Positions 1 through 5,822 of a stretch of DNA of 34,693 bases are shown here, in pieces. Within the stretch, counting starts at the first letter, position 1. Every line of letters starts with the position of its first letter. This DNA is from Candidatus Shapirobacteria bacterium (lineage in GTDB: Bacteria > Patescibacteriota > Microgenomatia > UBA12405): contig JAGORQ010000011.1 of assembly GCA_018062705.1 (NCBI GenBank), forward strand, positions 1 to 34,693, given 5' to 3'. The position numbers and the translations under genes were made by a program. The notes beneath the pieces are model-generated. The model was not told the origin of the DNA. It ran no database searches and saw nothing but the letters and a program-made list of their open reading frames with translations.

Positions 1-737
1 CCACCAAAAATATTTTTGAAAAGGGTGGTGCCAAGTCCGGTGCCGGTGGCATTGAAGAGCAAGGCGATGACAAAGCTTTGGATAAATTGCATGAGGTCGA
101 TAACCAATCCAGCGATAGCATAAGAAAAAGTGATGAGAACGAGAGTGGTGATGATTTGAGGAACGGCGCTTTGGATACTGATGACAGCTTGATTGCTGAT
201 TTTGACTCGAAGCATGATCATGATGCCGATGAGAACAAAAATGACTGAAGCTAGCAAGTAGGTAAAATTGCGAAAACCGCGCCAAATAGGCAGAATTGGC
301 TGAAGACCAGCAAAACCAACGCCAGTGGCCTGAGCATAGGCTGGTATACCGAGAAAAGAGTCTCTAATACTGGCAATATATTGAATTCCAGAGACACCCA
401 TAGCAGGGGAATATAGGGCGGAAGTGAGATTGGCAGTAATACCAAGTGCACCACCGGGAATATAGCCGGCAGTAGGCAGCTTGCCTTCAAATATTTCGTC
501 GGGAATGTCGCCAATTAGGGCGTTGATAGATGAAACTAAATTGCTCCCCATGGATTCATTAAGCCAGGCCTCTTGATTGCCACCTTCCTTGCGGGCGTCT
601 TGCTTGTCTTTGATGACATTGGGAGTAGTGGGGGAGACAGGGGCGCTGTTTTGAGCGGAGACGGGACTGACTAGAAGTAAGAAGTAAGATGTAAGAAGTA
701 AGAATAAAAATGAGAACACTGAAAAACGTCGGGACAT
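1..737 (-). CDS. VirB6/TrbL-like polytopic membrane protein, 3' end cut by window edge
   Basis: An open frame starts at the ATG at 737-735 and runs off the left edge (245 codons visible). Residues 1-28 form a signal peptide (MSRRFSVFSF start, cleavage near VSA-Q). A soluble Ala/Asn/Gly-rich stretch follows, then hydrophobic segments at about 157-177 and 194-226. A polytopic protein beside VirB2-like pilins suggests a VirB6/TrbL-type inner-membrane channel component; this is inference from topology and neighbours, since no family motif is decisive. The hydrophobic core of the signal peptide is encoded by a 7-base-period repeat (673-710). The gap to the upstream gene, which ends at 765, is 27 bases, so the two are probably co-transcribed. 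Confidence 0.6.
   Translation of the reverse strand, partial: MSRRFSVFSFLFLLLTSYFLLLVSPVSAQNSAPVSPTTPNVIKDKQDARKEGGNQEAWLNESMGSNLVSSINALIGDIPDEIFEGKLPTAGYIPGGALGITANLTSALYSPAMGVSGIQYIASIRDSFLGIPAYAQATGVGFAGLQPILPIWRGFRNFTYLLASVIFVLIGIMIMLRVKISNQAVISIQSAVPQIITTLVLITFSYAIAGLVIDLMQFIQSFVIALLFNATGTGLGTTLFKNIFG
673..710 (-). repeat. 7-base-period repeat inside signal peptide codons
   Basis: About five units of the form AGAAGTA/AGATGTA on the plus strand, ending AGAATAAAA. On the coding (minus) strand it reads as the Leu/Thr/Ser/Tyr/Phe core of the signal peptide of the gene at 1-737. Confidence 0.85.
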
Positions 738-764
738 AAAGAATTTTAACATAAGGAATTTGGT

Positions 765-2270
765 TTATAGTTGCCAGCTTTTGGGTAAAAGATTTTGTTT
801 GACTAGGGCGCGGGAAAGGGGATTGCCCGGATGAACTACTTCTGGATTGCCGACGGTAGAAGAAGGTTTCCAATCGGTGGGGTAATATTTTTCTTGATCG
901 GCACCAGTTATAAGATTGCGGTTGGCGGTTTCACCAGTGGCTTGGTTTTCAGGAATTCGTTGATCAATAATAAAGGTATAGCGAACATGGGGGTAGAGAA
1001 TGTGGATGGCTTTGTCGCGGACGGTATCAAAGAGTCCGGTGATAACTTGTTTGAAAGTAACCGCGTTGGGTTTATTGAGAGAATTTAAGTTTGGTTGGCT
1101 GAGACAAGCATCGAGCGGGGTGACTGGTTGCTGGTAGGGCATGGTGTAGAGATGTTGAACTTGTTTGCCGACAAATACTCCAGCACCGGGGAAATTAATT
1201 TTTTTGTGAGTATAAGAAGAGTTGACTTCATCACCAGCGTCGTCTTTGGTGGCGTTGATTTTTTCTTGGGCCCAGCGAATTTTGGATGAAGCTGAACTAA
1301 TTTCGCCGGCGGGTTCGACGGCGGTTTTGTAAAGCTTGCAGGCTTCGAGTGGGGTAAGACTGGTGCGGGCACTAGGTGCACCGACGAGCTCATTGAGATT
1401 GAGATGAACAATTGGAGGGGGGTTGTCTTTGTTGGTGGGGTCGGTGGCAAAACAATTGTCATCGGGATTGTAAAAAAATGGATATTCGCTGGTGCCGATA
1501 CCACAGGAACCGGGCTCGAGACTACCATCGGGGAGGGTGGTGCCAAGTAAGGGGGAAACAAAATGGTTTTGATCGAGAGCGACAGCTACATCGGATAGAA
1601 ATATTTTTTCTTGACAATTACCGACCGACTTTCCTTCAAAAGCGGAAATAAACTGGCCATCATTTTTGCAGGCTATCAATTCGTCTTGAGTGGTAGAGTC
1701 GCCACCCAGTCCACGAAATCGAGTAGCTAAAACCAATCGTTGAGAGCGAAGACATTTTTGGACGGTATAAGGTAGGGTGCGTTTGGGAGAATTTGAGGCA
1801 CCATAAGTGGGATTGTCTGAATCGAGGGAAAGAAAAGCACGCTTGATGCCGGTAGGATCATTGATTTCCCGAGGGTGATTGGCTAGTTGACGAATGGCCA
1901 GGTCGACGTCAAGATTGCTATAAAATTTGTTTAAGGTAAATGTGCCATCAATTTTTTTGATATCGTAGGGAATAAAGGAGCGGGTTTGGGTGACAGTGGT
2001 AGTGCCACTGGGACTGGTGGTAACAGCACTACCACCAACCTCTTTGGGTTCAAAAGATTGCTGAATGGTGGCTTGCTCGAGACACTTGACGGTGTCGATA
2101 CTATCAATATCGTTGGCGTAATAATTGGGATATTCGTTGATATCTTTGTCGGTGGGTGGGGCAGTAAAGTCGGGCTTTTGGACAATGAGAGGATCGTAGG
2201 CGAGAGAGGGCTGTATTGATGTAAGAAGTAAGAAGTATGAAGTAAGAATAAAACAAAAGAACTTTTTCAT
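765..2270 (-). CDS. Secreted 501-residue protein of unknown function
   Basis: No family is recognised. The start at 2270 (MKKFFCF) is preferred over an upstream in-frame start at 2360 because it gives a clean signal peptide (residues 1-24, cleavage near SLA-Y) and sits 4 bases after the stop of the pilin gene at 2275. The mature part is soluble, with at least eight cysteines spread through the chain in ACK, NCQ, SCG, NCF and ACL contexts, which fits an extracytoplasmic disulfide-bonded protein. It lies between a pilin-like gene and a VirB6-like gene, so a role in an envelope-spanning secretion or adhesion apparatus is a reasonable inference. Its signal peptide core is encoded by the repeat at 2221-2252. 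Confidence 0.75.
   Translation of the reverse strand: MKKFFCFILTSYFLLLTSIQPSLAYDPLIVQKPDFTAPPTDKDINEYPNYYANDIDSIDTVKCLEQATIQQSFEPKEVGGSAVTTSPSGTTTVTQTRSFIPYDIKKIDGTFTLNKFYSNLDVDLAIRQLANHPREINDPTGIKRAFLSLDSDNPTYGASNSPKRTLPYTVQKCLRSQRLVLATRFRGLGGDSTTQDELIACKNDGQFISAFEGKSVGNCQEKIFLSDVAVALDQNHFVSPLLGTTLPDGSLEPGSCGIGTSEYPFFYNPDDNCFATDPTNKDNPPPIVHLNLNELVGAPSARTSLTPLEACKLYKTAVEPAGEISSASSKIRWAQEKINATKDDAGDEVNSSYTHKKINFPGAGVFVGKQVQHLYTMPYQQPVTPLDACLSQPNLNSLNKPNAVTFKQVITGLFDTVRDKAIHILYPHVRYTFIIDQRIPENQATGETANRNLITGADQEKYYPTDWKPSSTVGNPEVVHPGNPLSRALVKQNLLPKSWQL
2221..2252 (-). repeat. 7-base-period repeat inside signal peptide codons
   Basis: Units GTAAGAA/GTATGAA on the plus strand ending TAAAAC; on the minus strand they encode an LTSYFLLLTS-like signal peptide core of the gene at 765-2270. 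Confidence 0.85.
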
Positions 2271-2274
2271 TGGA

Positions 2275-2670
2275 CTAGCCAGGGATGATAAAGTTGGTGA
2301 CATTGGCACCGGTGAAGTTTTGGATGAGACGGAGGATAAACCAAGAAGCAATAAGACCAACTAGACCGGCAATGGCCATGGTGAGAGTGGCGGAAGCACC
2401 AGCGACTTTTTTGGCATCATTACTACTATAAAGATACTGGAAGCCACCGGTGATAAACATAAAGAGGAAAGCGACTCCAGCGGCATAGGTAACAATCTGA
2501 AGAACATTGTAAAAAAGACATTCAAAACCTTGGATGGTGGCGACGTCACCCTGGGCGACACAGCGACCTGCCCAGGCGGCGGGAGCTTGGGCGTAGACGG
2601 GAGCAGCAATTGTAGAAACTAGAAACGAGAAACTAGAAACTAGAATAAAACTAATAAAAATACGACGCAT
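2275..2670 (-). CDS. Type IV secretion pilin-like protein (VirB2/TrbC-like)
   Basis: A 131-residue protein with a signal peptide (1-27, cleavage near VYA-Q), two cysteines (37 and 51), a first membrane helix at about 58-77, a short polar turn (SSNDAKK, 82-88) and a second helix at about 95-117. Two helices joined by a small charged loop are the hallmark of VirB2/TrbC and the T4SS pilin family common in Patescibacteria. The start at 2670 is chosen because TATAAT (2682-2677) ends 6 bases before it. An upstream TTG start would place the -10 box inside the coding sequence. It is first in an operon with the 501-residue secreted protein and the VirB6-like protein. The loop lacks the Glu-Gly-Asp of its paralogues. 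Confidence 0.8.
   Translation of the reverse strand: MRRIFISFILVSSFSFLVSTIAAPVYAQAPAAWAGRCVAQGDVATIQGFECLFYNVLQIVTYAAGVAFLFMFITGGFQYLYSSNDAKKVAGASATLTMAIAGLVGLIASWFILRLIQNFTGANVTNFIIPG
2615..2651 (-). repeat. 7-base-period repeat (GAAACTA type) inside signal peptide codons
   Basis: Units GAAACTA/GAAACGA on the plus strand, ending GAATAAAAC. On the minus strand this encodes the FILVSSFSFLVS core of the pilin at 2275-2670: a different unit from the GTAAGAA type but the same period and tail. Confidence 0.85.
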
Positions 2671-2676
2671 AGTGGA

Positions 2677-2682
2677 ATTATA
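2677..2682 (-). promoter_or_regulatory. -10 box of a leaderless promoter
   Basis: TATAAT on the minus strand, 6 bases before the ATG at 2670. No Shine-Dalgarno sequence lies between, so transcription probably starts at or next to the start codon. Confidence 0.65.
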
Positions 2683-2691
2683 CAATAAAAC

Positions 2692-2727
2692 AGATTTAAG
2701 ATATACGATTTAAGATTTAAGAATAGG
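2692..2727. repeat. Intergenic 7-base-period repeat
   Basis: Units AGATTTA/AGATATA/CGATTTA ending AGAATAGG, between the pilin promoter and the terminator of the upstream pilin gene. Confidence 0.8.
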
Positions 2728-2738
2728 ACAAAAACAGT

Positions 2739-2772
2739 CTAAAAAAAATACCCCCGCGGAAGCGGGGGTATT
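2739..2772 (-). terminator. Rho-independent terminator
   Basis: An ATACCCCCGC stem with a four-base loop is followed on the minus strand by a run of eight Ts. It lies just downstream of the pilin gene at 2784-3158 and closes that transcription unit. Confidence 0.9.
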
Positions 2773-2783
2773 TGAAAATTCAT

Positions 2784-3158
2784 TTAGTAGAATTTGGGGA
2801 TTTGGAGAGAGAAAAGATCGACTCCAAAGATAGCTTGAATTAGCTTCATGATAGCGAAAGCGGCAAAGACGATAGCCAAACCAATGAGAGCATTGGTAAT
2901 TTGGGAACGGGCAGCTTCGACGGCTTTTTGATCACCTTCAGACATAATCCAACGGAGACCTCCGTAGATAAGGATGAAGAAGAAGACTAGGGCAACAGCC
3001 AAAAGAACTAAGCTGATAGCACCAGAAATAATCGAGGTAGCGGTAAGGCTACCGAGAGTGGACCAGTTGCCGGTGGGATTTAAATTGATATCGCTTTGGG
3101 CTAAAGCTGGAGCAACAACGACAGCGTATTGGAGTTTGTTTTTTAGATTATTGAACAT
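2784..3158 (-). CDS. Type IV secretion pilin-like protein
   Basis: A 124-residue protein: a weak signal-like N-terminus (LQYAVVVAPALA-Q, cleavage near 21), helix 1 at about 44-66, the conserved charged turn SEGDQK (73-78), and helix 2 at about 88-110. The S-x-G-D-x-K turn between two membrane helices is shared with its neighbours at 3214, 3623 and 3960 and matches the VirB2/TrbC pilin layout. It is the last gene before a strong terminator. The 55-base gap to the next upstream pilin is AT-rich and could hold a promoter. The paralogues share little sequence beyond the turn, so this is an old expansion. Confidence 0.8.
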   Translation of the reverse strand: MFNNLKNKLQYAVVVAPALAQSDINLNPTGNWSTLGSLTATSIISGAISLVLLAVALVFFFILIYGGLRWIMSEGDQKAVEAARSQITNALIGLAIVFAAFAIMKLIQAIFGVDLFSLQIPKFY

Positions 3159-3213
3159 AAACTGAATAATTAATAAATAAGATTAAGGAAGTTTAGCAGG
3201 AATTAATAAAAAA

Positions 3214-3618
3214 TTAAATAGTGGGCCAAGTGATAGTTAAACTTTCGAGTCCGGTGATTCCGAGAATAGTACCAACGAATTTGAGGACGGCAAAGATGGA
3301 AAAACAAACGACGATACCTAAAACTGACCAGGTAATTTCATTTTTGGCCATTTCGTAGCGTTTGGGATCGCCCTCGGAAGAGATAAAGTGGTAGCCGGCA
3401 AAAACGATATGCCAGACAAAATAGACGACAGCGACGATAAAAAAGATAGAGAAAACTGAGCTGATAACTTTGTTGGTGTAGCCTTGGGGGTCGGTGACTT
3501 GGGCAGTACCATTGGTGATGATGGGGTTGCTGATGACAGCTCGGACAGGAGAGGGATGTAAGATGTAAGAAGTAAGATTTAAGAATAAGAACGAAAAAAG
3601 AAAAAATAGTTTTTTCAT
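3214..3618 (-). CDS. Type IV secretion pilin-like protein
   Basis: A 134-residue protein starting MKKLFF at 3618, five bases downstream of the stop of the pilin gene at 3623; an upstream alternative start overlapping that gene is less likely. Signal peptide residues 1-27 (cleavage near VRA-V), helix 1 at about 54-76, turn SSEGDPKR (80-87), helix 2 at about 98-118. This is the VirB2/TrbC-like two-helix plan. The signal peptide contains NLTSYILHP, encoded by a 7-base-period repeat (3555-3590). It is probably translated from the same mRNA as the pilins at 3623, 3960 and 4321. Confidence 0.8.
   Translation of the reverse strand: MKKLFFLFSFLFLNLTSYILHPSPVRAVISNPIITNGTAQVTDPQGYTNKVISSVFSIFFIVAVVYFVWHIVFAGYHFISSEGDPKRYEMAKNEITWSVLGIVVCFSIFAVLKFVGTILGITGLESLTITWPTI
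3555..3590 (-). repeat. 7-base-period repeat inside signal peptide codons
   Basis: Units AGATGTA, AGAAGTA, AGATTTA then AGAATAA on the plus strand; it lies in the signal peptide of the pilin gene at 3214-3618. Confidence 0.85.
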
Positions 3619-3622
3619 AGTG

Positions 3623-3970
3623 TTAGAGACCCATTTTGGTAAACATAGCATTTAGGTCAAAAATGTTGGGAATGCCGGCGAGGGAGGCGATAAGGGCGCC
3701 AAGACCTAGGGCGACGACAGTAATGGTTAGACCTAAAACTCCTTCGGTGAGACGAGCGCGAGCCTGTTCCATTTTTTTGGGATCACCTTCGGAGGTGATA
3801 AAAGCGTAACCAGCCAAAATTACTTGGATGGCAAAATAGATGGCGGCGACAATGGTAAGAACGCCAATCACTTGACCAACGATTTTTTCGAGAGCGTCGG
3901 TGCCGTTGGCGGTGGGAGTTACCCCGACAGGTTTGAGAGTGTAGCTTAGGGCGAGTAATTTAGGGACCAT
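3623..3970 (-). CDS. Type IV secretion pilin-like protein
   Basis: A 115-residue two-helix protein: helix 1 at about 32-54, turn TSEGDPKK (59-66), helix 2 at about 77-98. This turn is the clearest version of the family motif in the window. No convincing cleavable signal peptide is present, unlike the paralogues at 2275, 3214 and 4321. The start at 3970 overlaps the 3' end of the pilin gene at 3960 by 11 bases, so translation is probably coupled. A VirB2-like pilin is the best reading; a small membrane scaffold cannot be excluded. Confidence 0.78.
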   Translation of the reverse strand: MVPKLLALSYTLKPVGVTPTANGTDALEKIVGQVIGVLTIVAAIYFAIQVILAGYAFITSEGDPKKMEQARARLTEGVLGLTITVVALGLGALIASLAGIPNIFDLNAMFTKMGL

Positions 3971-4271
3971 TTAAAACAGGATTAATAATTTCGATACCGG
4001 TGAGTCGGGTAACGACGGAAGCGATAACAAATGCTGAAGCGATAATTACCATACCGAGAATACTTTGCCAGATACGGTCAAAAGCAGCTTGGGTGGCTTT
4101 GACGTCACCGCTGGCGCTGATATAGGCGTAACCAGCCATAATAAATTGGAAAATCATGTAGATACCACCAATGACCGCAACAACTTGAAAAAGATTGGAG
4201 AGAAAGAGAAATAGACCGGAACCTTGGGTGCTGGCGTACTTGGGAAGTGGGGAGGCGATTTGGCCGAACAT
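3960..4271 (-). CDS. Type IV secretion pilin-like protein
   Basis: A 103-residue two-helix protein with helix 1 at about 20-49, turn SASGDVKA (52-59) and helix 2 at about 68-88. No clear cleavable signal peptide is seen; the first 18 residues are polar. It overlaps the next pilin gene (start 3970) by 11 bases and follows the pilin at 4321 by 49 bases, a gap filled by a 38-base repeat. The fold plan and neighbours indicate the VirB2/TrbC-like family. Confidence 0.78.
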   Translation of the reverse strand: MFGQIASPLPKYASTQGSGLFLFLSNLFQVVAVIGGIYMIFQFIMAGYAYISASGDVKATQAAFDRIWQSILGMVIIASAFVIASVVTRLTGIEIINPVLNGP

Positions 4272-4280
4272 TTTTTAAAT

Positions 4281-4318
4281 AGATTTAAGAAGTAAGATTT
4301 AAGATATAAGAATAAAAC
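4281..4318. repeat. 7-base-period repeat, exact copy of 4723-4760
   Basis: Units AGATTTA, AGAAGTA, AGATTTA, AGATATA then AGAATAAAAC; 38 bases identical to 4723-4760. It sits between two pilin genes. Confidence 0.9.
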
Positions 4319-4320
4319 TT

Positions 4321-4701
4321 CTAAAAAGTAGGGTTGAGAATGTTGACACCAGTGACAACCTCAACTATTTGAACTATAAAGTAAGCAAGAATGACGACTA
4401 AAAAACCAATTACGGCGTCGGTAATCATGGCTTGAGCCATGGCGGTTTTTTTGGGATCGTTCTGCCCTGCGCTCATTATAAAGGAAAATCCGCCGAAAAT
4501 CAAAAGACAAAGAAGTAAAACTCCGGCGATGGTGAGGGAGTTTTTGAGAAGGGAACCGATGAGACCAGTGATAGAAGGGTAGGTTTGAGAAAAATAACCA
4601 CCGCGGTTGTTGGGTGGATCGATGGGAACGGCGAGAGCTGAGACAGGATGTAAGAAGTAAGATGTAAGAAGTAAGAATAAAACAGGAAAACGACGGAGCA
4701 T
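4321..4701 (-). CDS. Type IV secretion pilin-like protein, first gene of the pilin operon
   Basis: A 126-residue protein starting MLRRFPVL at 4701. Signal peptide 1-24 (cleavage near SALA-V), helix 1 at about 55-77, turn SAGQNDPKK (77-85, two residues longer than in the paralogues) and helix 2 at about 95-117. The start is placed by a TATAAT box on the minus strand (4713-4708) 6 bases upstream, giving a leaderless start as at 2670. The signal peptide core LLLTSYFLHP is encoded by a 7-base repeat (4647-4683). This promoter probably drives the 4321-3960-3623-3214 run. Confidence 0.8.
   Translation of the reverse strand: MLRRFPVLFLLLTSYFLHPVSALAVPIDPPNNRGGYFSQTYPSITGLIGSLLKNSLTIAGVLLLCLLIFGGFSFIMSAGQNDPKKTAMAQAMITDAVIGFLVVILAYFIVQIVEVVTGVNILNPTF
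4647..4683 (-). repeat. 7-base-period repeat inside signal peptide codons
   Basis: Units AGAAGTA/AGATGTA ending AGAATAAAAC on the plus strand; it encodes the signal peptide core of the pilin at 4321-4701. Confidence 0.85.
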
Positions 4702-4707
4702 AGGAGA

Positions 4708-4713
4708 ATTATA
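4708..4713 (-). promoter_or_regulatory. -10 box of a leaderless promoter
   Basis: TATAAT on the minus strand ending 6 bases before the ATG at 4701, the same geometry as 2677-2682. Confidence 0.65.
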
Positions 4714-4722
4714 CAATAAAAA

Positions 4723-4760
4723 AGATTTAAGAAGTAAGATTTAAGATATAAGAATAAAAC
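4723..4760. repeat. 7-base-period repeat, exact copy of 4281-4318
   Basis: A 38-base identical copy lying between the divergent promoters of the pilin operon and the 7-TM gene. Confidence 0.9.
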
Positions 4761-4788
4761 AGAAAAACAAACAGGGTTTTTTGGTCGA

Positions 4789-4815
4789 TTGACAGGGGAA
4801 AAAGAGTGTTATAAT
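4789..4815 (+). promoter_or_regulatory. Sigma-70 promoter for the ATP-grasp cluster
   Basis: TTGACA at 4789-4794 and TATAAT at 4810-4815 with a short 15-base spacer; TG at 4807-4808 makes an extended -10. It lies 75 bases upstream of the 7-TM gene, which therefore has a leader. Confidence 0.75.
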
Positions 4816-4837
4816 ACGCCACAAAGTCAGTTCATAA

Positions 4838-4875
4838 AGTTTGTCAAGTTTATAAAGTTTATAAAGTTAAATTTT
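4838..4875. repeat. 10-base-period repeat in a leader
   Basis: Repeats of the type AAGTTTATA with a 10-base period in the 5' leader of the 7-TM gene; one of the few dispersed repeats not on the 7-base period. Confidence 0.6.
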
Positions 4876-4890
4876 TAATTTCTGCCTAAA

Positions 4891-5715
4891 ATGAGGAAAA
4901 GTTTTGCTTTTATGTTGGTTGGGTTAACACTCTTGGTTTGGGGGGCAAAGGTGATGGCGGTCGGGGAAAAATCCCAAATTCTAAATTCTAAATTCCAAAA
5001 TGGAGTGGAAGTGGTTGATCAAACTGATGTGTTGAGAAATGTTTTGGATAAAAGTAAACCCAATTGGATTAGACAGGTGGAGTTGGTGGCGGTAGAGAGA
5101 GGGGTGGAAGCCAACACAATAGTGCTGTTGATGTTGTTACCTTTGATTGCCACCTTGGTATCGGTACTCCATTATATAGTAGGACTATCCGGCTACGGTA
5201 TTTTTATACCGACAATGGTGGCAGTAACTTTTTTGGCTACGGGGATATTTGGTGGTTTGACTTTGTTTGCAATAATTTTGGGAGTATCGATGTTGAGTAA
5301 TTGGGTGTTGCGAAGATTTAAATTGCATTTTTGGCCGGCGAGATCAATTAATTTGATGTTTATCTCGATAGGAGACTTTGGTTTGATGGCGGTATCGACT
5401 TATTTTCAAATTTTGGATATCAGTAAAATTTCGATTTTTCCGATATTGATTATGATTTTGTTGGTGGAAGAGTTTGTCAGAACTCAACTATCGAAAAGCA
5501 AAAGTGAGGCGATGAAATTGACGGCGGGGACCTTGGCTTTGGCGATGGTGGGTTCGATTTCAATGAGTATTTCAAAAGTGCAGGAGTGGGTGCTGTTGAA
5601 CCCAGGGTGGGTGATATTGGCGGTGTTGATTATTAATATAGTAGTAGGGAGATATACTGGAATTAGATTGACAGAGATTAAAAGGTTTAAAAAAGCGATA
5701 AGGAGAAAAAATTAA
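4891..5715 (+). CDS. 7-TM membrane protein of the inactive-transglutaminase-associated type
   Basis: A 274-residue protein. A signal or anchor helix (1-23) precedes a soluble stretch, followed by about seven hydrophobic segments between residues 75 and 260 and a basic tail (KRFKKAIRRK). Layout and neighbours match the 7-TM module that in other bacteria is fused to an inactive transglutaminase domain and encoded beside a glutamate-ligase-like ATP-grasp and a retropepsin-like protein. Here the transglutaminase part is missing or replaced by a segment of about 50 residues, part of which (near 27-38) is written by a 7-base repeat (4969-5003). Role inferred: membrane partner of the ligase encoded 107 bases downstream. 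No Shine-Dalgarno is seen. Confidence 0.65.
   Translation: MRKSFAFMLVGLTLLVWGAKVMAVGEKSQILNSKFQNGVEVVDQTDVLRNVLDKSKPNWIRQVELVAVERGVEANTIVLLMLLPLIATLVSVLHYIVGLSGYGIFIPTMVAVTFLATGIFGGLTLFAIILGVSMLSNWVLRRFKLHFWPARSINLMFISIGDFGLMAVSTYFQILDISKISIFPILIMILLVEEFVRTQLSKSKSEAMKLTAGTLALAMVGSISMSISKVQEWVLLNPGWVILAVLIINIVVGRYTGIRLTEIKRFKKAIRRKN
4969..5003 (+). repeat. 7-base-period repeat inside a gene
   Basis: Units AAATCCC, AAATTCT, AAATTCT, AAATTCC; it encodes QILNSKFQN-like residues just after the signal helix of the 7-TM protein. Confidence 0.85.
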
Positions 5716-5732
5716 TAAAAATCCTCGTCATG

Positions 5733-5787
5733 AAATTTTTTCTCGCTAGCCAATGTGCGATGCACGTTGGAGGCTTCGAAAAAATTT
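5733..5787 (+). ncRNA. Conserved intergenic hairpin element, copy 1
   Basis: A perfect 10-bp outer stem (AAATTTTTTC at 5733-5742 with 5778-5787), a symmetric 7x7 internal loop (TCGCTAG facing AGGCTTC), and a 9-bp inner stem (5750-5758 with 5762-5770) with a 3-base loop. It lies between the 7-TM gene and the ATP-grasp fusion, 35 bases before the start. A second copy at 8316-8367 keeps the structure with compensatory changes, so it is a real element: a regulatory RNA, a processing site, or a mobile hairpin. Confidence 0.65.
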
Positions 5788-5822
5788 ACGACTTCAGCTT
5801 TTTTAATTAATTTTTTGAAATT

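Noticed and set aside
673-710. Repeat arrays considered as CRISPR
   Set aside because: Units are 7 bases with no spacers, and no cas genes are present.
831-2219. Several plus-strand open frames of 60-85 codons opposite the secreted 501-residue gene
   Set aside because: They are shadows of the minus-strand gene, whose signal peptide and operon position are clear.
2671-2685. Upstream TTG starts for the pilins at 2670 and 4701
   Set aside because: They would make the TATAAT promoter box part of the coding sequence and put polar residues before the signal peptide.
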